Shown: positions 45,353-53,794 of the stretch, in pieces
How the letters are laid out: each line of letters starts with the position of its first letter
Position numbering within the stretch: the stretch's first letter is position 1
Program-made: the position numbers and the translations under genes
Notes under the pieces: model-generated
Databases searched by the model: none
Seen by the model: the letters and a program-made list of their open reading frames with translations, nothing else
What the model was told of the DNA's origin: nothing
NCBI RefSeq assembly: GCF_023706045.1
Contig: NZ_BQYL01000001.1
Location: forward strand, 186,001-250,000
Direction of reading: 5' to 3'
Length of the DNA: 64,000 nucleotides
Source: Kangiella sp. TOML190
Lineage (GTDB): Bacteria > Pseudomonadota > Gammaproteobacteria > Enterobacterales > Kangiellaceae

Positions 45353-45835
45353 TTAATTTGATTCCTGATTAAATAAACTCTCTAACTCTAATTTTCCTAC
45401 CTTCTCTACTGGAATAGTGCCTAAAAATAGCTTATCAGTATGGATCTTGGCATTCATCGAATAATCCACCACCGGATTTTCTTGCTTAGATAAATTCAAC
45501 AATGCGCGGCCAGCTTGTAGCCAATTGGTGGTCACTTTAAAAGTCACAACCTCTTCACTAAAAGGTTTTAGCAGGATTTTATCGTCGTTAACGCCAGTGG
45601 CAAATTTTGCGCCCATTAAGTTCAAACGATAGGACATTCCTTTAATCGGAAACTCCAAATCATTCGGATTCTGGATCCGCAATTTGACTTCATATAGCTG
45701 CTCAAAACCCTGCGATTCCAGCATAGTGATATTAACCAAGCTCAAATCCGGTGCTTGATAATCGCTACGCCAAGTTGCGCAACTATTGATAAAGATTATA
45801 ACTAAAAATATAAATGCTGTTGATACAAAGCGCAT
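45353..45835 (-). CDS. LEA type 2 (WHy) family lipoprotein
   Basis: A 160-residue lipoprotein: signal peptide ending FINSC with lipidated Cys at about residue 19, then one LEA14/WHy-type beta domain. Typical strands are LSLVNITMLESQGFEQLYEV, RIQNPNDLEFPIKGMSYRL and FSEEVVTFKVTT. The N-P-N-D segment is the family hallmark. In bacteria these proteins are linked loosely to stress and desiccation; the exact role is unknown. It stands alone behind a repeat-rich spacer. Confidence 0.85.
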   Translation of the reverse strand: MRFVSTAFIFLVIIFINSCATWRSDYQAPDLSLVNITMLESQGFEQLYEVKLRIQNPNDLEFPIKGMSYRLNLMGAKFATGVNDDKILLKPFSEEVVTFKVTTNWLQAGRALLNLSKQENPVVDYSMNAKIHTDKLFLGTIPVEKVGKLELESLFNQESN

Positions 45836-45885
45836 GGCTATTTCCTTTTATTAAGTTTCGTTCAGCATAAAGAAGTTTTGAGCGT

Positions 45886-45910
45886 AAAAAAAGGCCTTCT
45901 TTCGAAAGCC
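45886..45910 (-). terminator. Terminator with GAAA tetraloop upstream of the LEA gene
   Basis: On the minus strand GGCTTTC-GAAA-GAAGGCC (one G-U pair) runs into TTTTTTT. It would end transcripts coming from the pyruvate dehydrogenase operon before the LEA gene. Confidence 0.8.
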
Positions 45911-46040
45911 CTCTAAAGGTTAATAAATTAGGATTTTTATTTAGAGCGCAACATAAATCTTTTGCGTTAAAAAAGCACCAATAAGCTCAAGAGGTTCAAG
46001 AGGTTCACCAGTTCTGGACTTCTTGAACTTATAGAAAGAC

Positions 46041-46068
46041 AAAAGCCCTTAATTTTAGGGGCTTTTTT
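46041..46068. terminator. Two-way terminator-like hairpin in the lpdA-LEA spacer
   Basis: AAAAGCCC (46041-46048) pairs with GGGCTTTT (46059-46066). A-run and T-run flank it, so it could act either way. Next to it, GTTCAAGA (45994-46001) pairs with TCTTGAAC (46021-46028). The 511-bp spacer 45836-46346 has no gene; it is filled with these hairpins and the two repeat units listed next. Confidence 0.65.
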
Positions 46069-46114
46069 AATTTCCAGTCAGCAACATTCTAAATGAATAT
46101 TTACTTACTCAATA

Positions 46115-46195
46115 CGTCATTCCCGCGAAAGCGGGAATCTATTCCAATGCTTGTATGATAGTTTAAAGTGGATTCCCGCTTTCGCGGGAATGACA
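46115..46195. repeat. Inverted pair of REP-like units (GTCATTCCCGC type)
   Basis: Unit CGTCATTCCCGCGAAAGCGG continuing GAATC at 46115-46139, and the reverse-complement unit at 46172-46195, 32 bp apart. Each unit is itself a palindrome. A single diverged unit is at 4311-4337. This is a well-known kind of dispersed intergenic repeat. Confidence 0.88.
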
Positions 46196-46224
46196 GAAAA
46201 ATCCAGTTTGGGTTAGAGCCTTGC

Positions 46225-46346
46225 AATAAGCTTAGATTTTTTTGCAGTAGCTAGGCGTTAGCGCGCGGAAATGCGCAGTGTATATTAATACATGAGCACT
46301 TGATGCACGCTAACAACAACGCTAACGCTAAAAAAGATAGCTTATT
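46225..46346 (-). repeat. Palindromic 3'-end element, copy 2
   Basis: A 122-bp imperfect palindrome that ends one base before the lpdA stop codon (46347-46349). Outer arms AATAAGCT (46225-46232) and AGCTTATT (46339-46346); inner arms GCGTTAGCG (46255-46263) and CGCTAACGC (46320-46328). The core AGTGTATATTAATACATGAGC (46278-46298) aligns with the core of copies 1 and 3 at about 15 of 21 positions, with the same orientation to the upstream gene. It is the most diverged of the three. Confidence 0.65.
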
Positions 46347-47765
46347 TTATTTTTTCTTGCGCGCAGGAGGAAGGTCTGTACAAACCCCCTCATAAACTTC
46401 TGCAGCGAAACTGATCGACTCAGACAGTGTTGGGTGAGCATGAATAGTCAAACCGATATCTTCCGCATCACAGCCCATTTCAATCGCTAGCCCAACTTCG
46501 GCAATCAATTCGCCAGCATTAACGCCTACAATGCCGCCACCAATCACACGATTGGTTTTCTTGTCGAACAATAATTTAGTAAAACCTTCTGAGCGGTCAA
46601 CTCCAATCGCGCGACCGGAAGCTGCCCACGGGAAGTTACCCACGCCATAGTCCAAGCCTTCGGCTTTGGCTTCTTTTTCGGTGTAACCGACCCACGCGAT
46701 TTCCGGATCGGTGTAGGCCACTGATGGAATGGTTAATGGATCGAAGAAGTGTTTTTGGCCTGCGATTACTTCGGCAGCAACGTGCGCTTCGGCAGTTGCT
46801 TTGTGCGCCAACATTGGTTGACCAACGATGTCGCCAATAGCGAAAATATGCGGCACATTAGTACGCATTTGCTTATCAGTTTCGATAAAGCCACGCTCAG
46901 AAACGGTAACGCTTGCTTTTTCCGCGTCTATTAAATCACCATTTGGACGGCGACCAACCGCAGACAAGATCATGTCGTACTTAACTGGCTTCTCAGGTGC
47001 ATTTTTGCCTTCAAAAGTCACATACAAACCGTCTTTTTTCGCTTCAACCGCAGTTACGCTGGTTTCGAGCATAATGTCTTCGTATTTCTTAGCAACGAAT
47101 TTTTGTAGTACCTTAACCACGTCTTTATCAGCCGCTGGCACTAATTGATCCGCCATCTCAACGATAGAGATTTTCGCTCCTAACGCACGATAAACGGTCG
47201 CCATTTCAAGGCCGATAATACCGCCTCCCAATACCAACATATGCTTAGGCACTTGGCGCAACTCTAAGGCACCCGTTGAATCAACGATACGATCATCTTC
47301 TGGCAAGAATGGTAGATTCACTACGCGCGAGCCCGCCGCGATAATGGCGTGTTCAAACTCGATAGTTTGGGTTTTGCCTTCGTGCTCAACTTCTAGAGTG
47401 TGAGAACCGGTGAATTTACCGTAACCTTGTACGGTTTTCACTTTGCGCATTTTCGCCATGCCCGCGACGCCTTGCGACAAGCGGCCAACTACACCTTCTT
47501 TGTACTCGCGAACTTTGTCAATATCAATTTTAGGCTTGCCAAAACTTACCCCGTGCTTTGCAGTTTCTGCTGCTTCATCGATCACTTTAGCCGTGTGTAA
47601 CAAGGCTTTTGACGGGATACAGCCAACGTTCAAGCAAACGCCGCCAAGCGCTGCATATTTTTCGACCATGACCACGTCCATGCCTAGATCGGCTGCACGA
47701 AATGCCGCTGAATAGCCGCCAGGGCCACTACCTAAAACAACAACTTGAGTTTTGATATTACTCAT
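46347..47765 (-). CDS. lpdA: Dihydrolipoamide dehydrogenase (E3)
   Basis: A 472-residue flavoenzyme, the E3 subunit of pyruvate dehydrogenase and probably of other 2-oxoacid complexes. FAD-binding GSGPGGYSAA is at residues 12-21, the redox-active disulfide is Cys44/Cys49 in GGVCLNVGCIPSK, the NAD-binding motif is VLGGGIIGLEMA, and the C-terminal active-site base is in HAHPTLSES. It is the last gene of aceE-aceF-lpdA. The 264-bp gap to aceF is unusually wide and holds palindromic element copy 3. The strong GAGGAA ribosome binding site could allow independent translation. Confidence 0.97.
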   Translation of the reverse strand: MSNIKTQVVVLGSGPGGYSAAFRAADLGMDVVMVEKYAALGGVCLNVGCIPSKALLHTAKVIDEAAETAKHGVSFGKPKIDIDKVREYKEGVVGRLSQGVAGMAKMRKVKTVQGYGKFTGSHTLEVEHEGKTQTIEFEHAIIAAGSRVVNLPFLPEDDRIVDSTGALELRQVPKHMLVLGGGIIGLEMATVYRALGAKISIVEMADQLVPAADKDVVKVLQKFVAKKYEDIMLETSVTAVEAKKDGLYVTFEGKNAPEKPVKYDMILSAVGRRPNGDLIDAEKASVTVSERGFIETDKQMRTNVPHIFAIGDIVGQPMLAHKATAEAHVAAEVIAGQKHFFDPLTIPSVAYTDPEIAWVGYTEKEAKAEGLDYGVGNFPWAASGRAIGVDRSEGFTKLLFDKKTNRVIGGGIVGVNAGELIAEVGLAIEMGCDAEDIGLTIHAHPTLSESISFAAEVYEGVCTDLPPARKKK

Positions 47766-47915
47766 GAGTTTCCTCTGAAAATTCTTTCTTTAAATGACTT
47801 AACTGATTCACGATTAAGCCACCTCAATTTTGAAGTGGCGTATTTTACCTGAATTGGGCGAAAAACAAAGCGATTTACCCCAATTACTGCCTATTATTTG
47901 ACCTTTATTGCACGG

Positions 47916-48035
47916 CTTTAAGCGAGAGAAATTGCTGAAATTCGAGGCAAAAGGAAAAATTGGCAGCGGATTTTACTCCAGTAAATGACAATTTTTCCTT
48001 TTAACAAAGAAGCTCCGCAATTTAGCCGCTTAAAG
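47916..48035 (-). repeat. Palindromic 3'-end element, copy 3
   Basis: A 120-bp imperfect palindrome that covers the aceF stop codon (48030-48032). Outer arms CTTTAAGCG (47916-47924) and CGCTTAAAG (48027-48035); then ATTGC with GCAAT; then a 14-bp perfect pair, AAAAGGAAAAATTG with CAATTTTTCCTTTT. The core ATTTTACTCCAGTAAATGAC (47970-47989) and the flanking unpaired blocks match copy 1. It separates aceF from lpdA inside the operon. Confidence 0.8.
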
Positions 48036-49706
48036 AATTATCCGACGAATATCTTCTAGCATTTTGCTTAGATGAACAATAAACCTTGCTGCTACTGCAC
48101 CATCAATCACTCGATGATCATAAGACAAGGACATTGGCAGCATCATGCGCGGCTGGAATGCTTTACCATCCCAAACTGGCTGCACTTTATTGCGCGATAA
48201 CCCTAAAATCGCCACATCCGGCCAATTGACAATCGGCGTAAAGACAGTGCCGCCAATACCGCCCAAGCTGGAAATGGTCATGGAACTACCTTGCATATCT
48301 TTGGCGGTTAGTTTTTTATCCCGTGCTTTTGCCGACATTTCGCCAAGCTCGGTGGCTAACTCGTAAACCGACTTCTTATCCACATCACGAATAACCGGCA
48401 CCACTAAACCGTCTGGCGTATCCACGGCGACACCAATATTGAAGTATTTTTTCAAGACCAAAGTTTCGCCATCAGCAGCCAAAGAGCTATTAAATGTAGG
48501 AAACTCCTTCAAACTGGCAACCAAAGCTTTCATAATAAAAGCTAGCGGTGTTAACCGAACCCCTTGTTTTAAAGCTTCTTCTTTCATGGACTTACGGAAA
48601 GCGTCCATTTCGGTGATATCCGCATCTTCGTGTTGCGTAACGTGCGGGATCAGATTCCAATTGCGCTGCAAGGTCACGCTGGAAATTTTCTGAATACGGG
48701 TTAAAGAGGTAGTTTCAATCTCACCAAATTTGGAGAAGTCGATTTCCGGTAGATCGGGCGCAGCCTGCGCCGAACCAGCGGTCGCTTTCGGACGCGACAA
48801 TTCAAACTTGATAAAGGCTTGTACGTCTTCTTTTAAAATTCGATTTTTTGGGCCTGTACCTTTGACTTTCGATAAATCGGCGCCAAATTCACGAGCCAAA
48901 CGACGCACCGCAGGGCTAGCATGAATAATGCCATCTTTATTGGAGCTTTGTACCGGATAATCCGCGACTGGCGCTTTGGCAGGCGCAGCTTGCGATTTAG
49001 TTGGTGCTGATGATTCGACTTGCGCAGGCTCCGATTTGGGCTTTTCCTCTGCAGCTTTGGGTTCTGCAGAAGCCACTGCAGTTTTAGCTAAGATAGTACC
49101 AATTTGATCGCCTTGGCTAACCTTATCGCCAACTTTCACGCTTAACGACTCAATAGTACCGGCGCTTTCAGCGGGCACTTCCATAGTCGCTTTGTCAGTT
49201 TCCAACACAATCAAGCTGTCGTCTTTTTCAATCGAATCGCCAACCGAAACCGATATTTCGATGACATCCACTCCTTCGGCATCGCCTAAATCAGGAATGA
49301 TGATTGGTTGGCTCACGGCTGCTGATGCACTTTCAGGTTCAGACTCATTAACAGTTTCCTGCTCTGCGGTGGCTTGCTGTTGCGGTTCGCTAGCGGTTTC
49401 TTCATCTGCAGATTCTGAATCAGAGTCCGAAGAGGTAGCTTCCGTCGCATCACCAGCAACTTCGATTTCAACAATCAAGTCACCTTCAGAAACCTTATCC
49501 CCCACATTTACCGCAATAGATTTGATCTCACCGGCAGCACTAGAGGGCACTTCCATAGTCGCTTTGTCGGTTTCGAGCACGATCAAGCCGTCTTCTAGCT
49601 CCACCGTATCGCCAACCGCCACCAATAATTCAATAATCTCAACCCCATCGGCATCACCAATATCGGGAACATTGACTTTAGTAAGCTCTTTATTTGAATC
49701 GGCCAA
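48030..49706 (-). CDS. aceF: Dihydrolipoyl acetyltransferase (E2 of pyruvate dehydrogenase)
   Basis: A 558-residue E2 core subunit. Two lipoyl domains carry lipoylated Lys48 and Lys172, each in ETDKATMEVP, joined by Ala/Glu/Ser-rich linkers. The E1/E3-binding domain is at about 260-300 (HASPAVRRLAREFGADLSKV). The catalytic domain has His531 and Asp535 in SYDHRVIDG. Two lipoyl domains is between the three of E. coli and the one of many others. The start appears to be TTG (49704-49706) after a strong AAGGAG; no ATG lies nearby in frame. The stop lies inside palindromic element copy 3. The gene is 28 bp downstream of aceE. Confidence 0.96.
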   Translation of the reverse strand: MADSNKELTKVNVPDIGDADGVEIIELLVAVGDTVELEDGLIVLETDKATMEVPSSAAGEIKSIAVNVGDKVSEGDLIVEIEVAGDATEATSSDSDSESADEETASEPQQQATAEQETVNESEPESASAAVSQPIIIPDLGDAEGVDVIEISVSVGDSIEKDDSLIVLETDKATMEVPAESAGTIESLSVKVGDKVSQGDQIGTILAKTAVASAEPKAAEEKPKSEPAQVESSAPTKSQAAPAKAPVADYPVQSSNKDGIIHASPAVRRLAREFGADLSKVKGTGPKNRILKEDVQAFIKFELSRPKATAGSAQAAPDLPEIDFSKFGEIETTSLTRIQKISSVTLQRNWNLIPHVTQHEDADITEMDAFRKSMKEEALKQGVRLTPLAFIMKALVASLKEFPTFNSSLAADGETLVLKKYFNIGVAVDTPDGLVVPVIRDVDKKSVYELATELGEMSAKARDKKLTAKDMQGSSMTISSLGGIGGTVFTPIVNWPDVAILGLSRNKVQPVWDGKAFQPRMMLPMSLSYDHRVIDGAVAARFIVHLSKMLEDIRRIIL

Positions 49707-49734
49707 ACTAATTCTCCTTAATTCTCGATTTGGG

Positions 49735-52434
49735 TTATAGGGTCATTGGATCGGCTTTGTCAGCATCGATCTGATAACGCTTAATGGCTTTGGTGACTTC
49801 TTTAACATCAATCACCCCCTGATCCGCCAGCGCTTTAAGTGCAGCTACCGCTACATAGTAACGATCCACTTCAAAGAAACGACGAAGGTTTTCACGGCTA
49901 TCCGAACGACCAAAACCATCAGTGCCTAAAACCCGATAGTCCGCTTTCACAAAATTACGAATTTGTTCAGCATAGGCTTTCATATAATCGGTTGCCGCTA
50001 TCACGGGCCCTTCTTGCTTAGCTAAGGATTTTTCAACAAAAGTTAACTTCGCTTTCTTTTCAGGATGCAGCATATTCTCACGTTCCACCGCCTGACCTTC
50101 CCGCGCCAACTCAGTAAAGCTGGTCACCGACCAAATATCGGCGCTGACGCCAAAGTCTTTGTGCAATAGTTCTGCGGCCTTTTCCACTTCCGGTAAAATT
50201 GCACCGCACGATAACAATTGCACTTTCAAGCCTTTTTTCTTGGCTTTTTTACCTTTAGTCAGTTGGTACATACCCTTAATAATGCCTTCTTCAGCACCTT
50301 CTGGCATATCCGGATGGTTGTAGTTTTCGTTCAGGGTTGTGATGTAATAAAAAACATTTTCCTGATCTTTGTACATCCGGCGCATACCTTCACGCATGAT
50401 CACCGCCACCTCATAAGCATAGGTCGGGTCGTAACTAATGCAGTTCGGAATGGTGCTGGAAATCATGTGACTGTGGCCGTCTTGATGCTGCAAACCTTCG
50501 CCATTTAAGGTGGTACGGCCGGAAGTTGCGCCGATTAAGAAGCCGCGCGCCTGCATATCGCCCGCCGCCCAAGCTAAATCACCAATCCGCTGGAAGCCGA
50601 ACATGGAATAGAAAATATAAAACGGGATCATCGGCAAATCATTACTAGAGTAGCTGGTCGCCGCCGCCATCCAAGAGGACATAGCGCCCGCTTCGTTAAT
50701 TCCTTCTTCTAAGATCTGACCCGACTTATCTTCGCGATAATACATGATCTGATCCGAATCCACTGGCTCATAAAGCTGCCCTACCGACGAATAAATACCA
50801 ATCTGACGGAATAAACCTTCCATCCCAAAGGTTCGCGCCTCATCAGGCACAATCGGCACAATGCGCTCTTTCAGGGTTTTATCCTTTAATAAAACGTTTA
50901 AGGCGCGGACAAAAGCCATAGTGGTTGAAATTTGACGCTCGCCTGTCGATTTAAGCAAAGCCGAAAACTTGTCCAGCTCAGGAATATCTAACGACGCTGA
51001 TTCTTTACGACGCGCCGGCAAATAGCCCCCAAGCTTAGCCCGACGCTCGTGCATATACTTGATTTCAGGGCTGTCATTACCAGGATGATAAAATGGAACC
51101 TCTTCTAACTTATCATCAGGAATAGGCACATTAAAACGATCGCGGAAGTGCTTAAGCGCGTCCAGATTCATCTTCTTAACCTGATGGGAAATGTTTTTCC
51201 CTTCGCCCGAGTCGCCCATGCCATAGCCTTTAACCGTCTTGGCTAAAATAATGGTTGGCATCCCTTTGGTATTCACCGCTTCATGATAGGCCGCGTACAC
51301 TTTATGCGGATCGTGGCCGCCACGATTTAAGCGCCAAATGTCTTTATCCGACATATTGGCAACCATCTCGAGTAGCTTGGGATCCTTACCAAAGAAATGC
51401 TCGCGCGTATAAGCGCCACCTTTGGCTTTGCAGTTTTGATATTCGCCATCCACGGTTTCTTCCATCACTTTTAACAAGCGACCTTCGGTATCGCGCGCAA
51501 TCAGCGGATCCCAATAACGTCCCCAAATAACTTTTAACACATTCCAACCGGCACCACGGAATTCGCCTTCGAGCTCTTGAATAATTTTGCCATTACCCCG
51601 AACCGGCCCATCAAGACGCTGCAAGTTACAGTTAACCACAAAAATTAAATTATCTAACCCTTCGCGACCCGCAAGACTGATAGCGCCTTTGGATTCTGGC
51701 TCGTCCATCTCGCCATCGCCTAAGAAGGCCCAGACTTTTCGCCCTTTGGTATCGGCTAAACCACGATTTTCCAAATATTTTAAGAAGCGCGCCTGATAAA
51801 TTGCCTGAATTGGCCCCAAGCCCATAGAAACCGTGGGGAACTGCCAAAAATCGGGCATCAACCAAGGATGCGGATAAGACGATACCCCCTTGCCATCCAC
51901 TTCTTGGCGGAAATTAGCAAGTTGCTCTTCTTCCATTCGACCTTCTAAAAAGGCGCGCGCATAAATACCCGGTGCACAGTGACCTTGGTAATAAATTAAG
52001 TCACCGCCGTGTTTGCCGTCATCGGCGTGGAAAAAGTGGTTATAGCCCACATCATACAAGGTCGCACTGGAAGCAAAGCTGGATAAGTGACCACCCAGTT
52101 CCAAGTCTTTTTTCGAGGCTTGCAGCACCACCGCAATGGCATTCCAACGAATAATAGCTCTTAGTCGACGTTCCATTTCCTGATCGCCAGGCATATGCGC
52201 TTCTTGCGATGGTGGGATCGTATTAAGGTAGGCAGTAGTTAAATCAAACGGTAAGTGAGCGCCCGCTCCGCGTGCTTTAGCAACCAACTTTTCCAAGAGG
52301 TAATGAGCCCTTTCCGCCCCTTCGGCATTGATCACCGCATCGAGTGCGTCGATCCACTCTTGAGTTTCGATAGGATCAATATCGTTCTTTAAAGGATCCA
52401 TCGCTTGCGACCCCGACGATTGATTTTCTGACAT
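49735..52434 (-). CDS. aceE: Pyruvate dehydrogenase E1 (homodimeric type)
   Basis: An 899-residue thiamine-diphosphate enzyme that decarboxylates pyruvate and passes the acetyl group to AceF. It is of the single-chain AceE type. The thiamine motif is GDGEMDEPESKGAIS ending in the NCNLQRLDGPVRGNGKI segment, and the pyrimidine-side residues are in TSGRTTLNGEGLQHQDGHSH. Length matches E. coli AceE. It is the first gene of aceE-aceF-lpdA; no pdhR lies upstream in this window. The 332-bp upstream region has repeated palindromes (see 52479-52495 and 52601-52768). Confidence 0.97.
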   Translation of the reverse strand: MSENQSSGSQAMDPLKNDIDPIETQEWIDALDAVINAEGAERAHYLLEKLVAKARGAGAHLPFDLTTAYLNTIPPSQEAHMPGDQEMERRLRAIIRWNAIAVVLQASKKDLELGGHLSSFASSATLYDVGYNHFFHADDGKHGGDLIYYQGHCAPGIYARAFLEGRMEEEQLANFRQEVDGKGVSSYPHPWLMPDFWQFPTVSMGLGPIQAIYQARFLKYLENRGLADTKGRKVWAFLGDGEMDEPESKGAISLAGREGLDNLIFVVNCNLQRLDGPVRGNGKIIQELEGEFRGAGWNVLKVIWGRYWDPLIARDTEGRLLKVMEETVDGEYQNCKAKGGAYTREHFFGKDPKLLEMVANMSDKDIWRLNRGGHDPHKVYAAYHEAVNTKGMPTIILAKTVKGYGMGDSGEGKNISHQVKKMNLDALKHFRDRFNVPIPDDKLEEVPFYHPGNDSPEIKYMHERRAKLGGYLPARRKESASLDIPELDKFSALLKSTGERQISTTMAFVRALNVLLKDKTLKERIVPIVPDEARTFGMEGLFRQIGIYSSVGQLYEPVDSDQIMYYREDKSGQILEEGINEAGAMSSWMAAATSYSSNDLPMIPFYIFYSMFGFQRIGDLAWAAGDMQARGFLIGATSGRTTLNGEGLQHQDGHSHMISSTIPNCISYDPTYAYEVAVIMREGMRRMYKDQENVFYYITTLNENYNHPDMPEGAEEGIIKGMYQLTKGKKAKKKGLKVQLLSCGAILPEVEKAAELLHKDFGVSADIWSVTSFTELAREGQAVERENMLHPEKKAKLTFVEKSLAKQEGPVIAATDYMKAYAEQIRNFVKADYRVLGTDGFGRSDSRENLRRFFEVDRYYVAVAALKALADQGVIDVKEVTKAIKRYQIDADKADPMTL

Positions 52435-52478
52435 ATCTTTTAGCCTTTTGTTAGTTTGCCTTTTAGTTTGCCTGTAGC

Positions 52479-52495
52479 AGGTTTTACTAAAACCT
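52479..52495. promoter_or_regulatory. Perfect 17-bp palindrome in the aceE leader
   Basis: AGGTTTTACTAAAACCT with arms AGGTTTTA and TAAAACCT around one base, 45 bp before the aceE start codon. Could be an operator or a short leader hairpin. It does not match the E. coli PdhR box. A second hairpin, TTAAGAGG with CCTCTTAA, is at 52567-52595. Confidence 0.45.
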
Positions 52496-52600
52496 CAGCT
52501 TGTAACCGAAAGAACAGCATAAAAATGACAAGAATAGCAAAAAATTAACAGTTAAGTATTTGATAATTAAGAGGATTAATAAACCACCCTCTTAAAGTAT

Positions 52601-52768
52601 TTAACTTGAGTTAATTAAATGCAAAATTCTGAATAAAGGCAATATTAGTCTTTTTTACTGAAAAAAGATAGTCTGACAGCGCGATCCGTGCGCCATTTAA
52701 CAACAACTAAGACCAGTCATAGCTAGCCTTTGGCTTTTCCGAAATTAATTAACTTGTGTTAATTAATT
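52601..52768. promoter_or_regulatory. Repeated 20-bp palindromic motif upstream of aceE
   Basis: TTAACTTGAGTTAATTAAAT (52601-52620) and TTAACTTGTGTTAATTAATT (52749-52768) match at 18 of 20 positions and lie 148 bp apart, one at each side of the aceE upstream region. Each contains TTAAC...GTTAA arms. The second touches the ampE stop codon and may double as its hairpin. Together they look like paired binding sites for one regulator. The rest of 52435-52766 holds no gene. Confidence 0.45.
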
Positions 52769-53696
52769 AGTAGAATCCTAAACCCAAGAGCGACATTAGA
52801 GCCACTAAGGCGAAAATTATGACGGCCGCTCGTTCCATCAATTTCAGCGCCCAACGAGAAGGGCCACGCTTATCATCCGCTTCATAAAAACCTAAACTGG
52901 CTTCGCCAGCCTCTTGTACAAAGCTTAGTCCATCCTTATCAAAGTCAAAAAAGTCAGATTTAATTTTCTTAACTCCGGCACTCATATCGCCCGCCAATAG
53001 ATAAGCCAGCGCGCTAATTCTGGCAGGGATCCACTCCAAAATTAAGTTCAGCTTATAGGCGAAGCCCTGTTCATTACTCGGCTCTGTAGCTGCAGGTTCT
53101 CCGCTGTCAGTGTCTTCGCCACTGGCAACTTGGTTATCCAGATACCAATTGGTCAAACGATACAATAAAGCACCAGCAGGTCCTAGCAGCATAAACCACA
53201 ACACCACCGCAAAATAGCGGGTTTGCGCCTTCTTAAAAATAGTGCGCGATACTTGCAGATCGAGCTCCTCTATCGAGTCGGCGGTTGCCGCGCCGGTAAA
53301 TTCCCGCGCCGCTTCGAAAGCAGTTTGATCTTGATGATCCGCTCGCGCTTTGTAATAAGCGCGTAGGCTTTTACGCGGTGACTCCGGCCCTAGGCAGACC
53401 ACTAAAATGGCCACGGCCAGCACCAACATCAAAGCCGAAGTTAGAAAGCCGCCATGAAACCAACCATCATGCTCATACCATGCGAAAATCCAGTAAATGA
53501 TAAAAGCGGGGGCAACTAACAACAGCGCTTGGCTAACCCAGCCCTTGTTCCAAGACTGATCGCCAAACCATTCCAACATCTTTGCTTGGTAGCGGCTGAA
53601 CCAATTGCGATGGCTGACTTTTGCCCGCGCATCACCCGTATCCTTGTGGTAATAATGCTCAATAACTAAAGCGATAAGTAAAGCCAGTAACGCCAT
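52767..53696 (-). CDS. ampE: AmpE-like membrane protein
   Basis: A 309-residue inner-membrane protein of the AmpE/CobD-like family, linked to control of beta-lactamase induction and cell-wall recycling in enterobacteria. It opens MALLALLIALVIEHYYHK, and further helices are LLLVAPAFIIYWIFAW, ALMLVLAVAILVVCLG and YFAVVLWFMLLGPAGALLYR, with a last one at the C terminus (AAVIIFALVALMSLLGLG). The FMLLGPAGALLYRL segment is the most conserved part of the family. It follows ampD by 98 bp, the classical order. Confidence 0.88.
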   Translation of the reverse strand: MALLALLIALVIEHYYHKDTGDARAKVSHRNWFSRYQAKMLEWFGDQSWNKGWVSQALLLVAPAFIIYWIFAWYEHDGWFHGGFLTSALMLVLAVAILVVCLGPESPRKSLRAYYKARADHQDQTAFEAAREFTGAATADSIEELDLQVSRTIFKKAQTRYFAVVLWFMLLGPAGALLYRLTNWYLDNQVASGEDTDSGEPAATEPSNEQGFAYKLNLILEWIPARISALAYLLAGDMSAGVKKIKSDFFDFDKDGLSFVQEAGEASLGFYEADDKRGPSRWALKLMERAAVIIFALVALMSLLGLGFY

Positions 53697-53794
53697 GGTG
53701 TCCCCTAATGAGTAGCTTACGTTGCGGTTATAGTTTTCATGATAGCAAAACGACTATGTCAATTCGCCCTCTGATAAGTCGAAAATGTAACAAT

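Noticed and set aside
49192-49740. 182-codon open frame antisense to aceF
   Set aside because: It is Ser/Thr-rich and internally repeated because it mirrors the two lipoyl domains of AceF. No ribosome binding site, and the AceF frame is certain.
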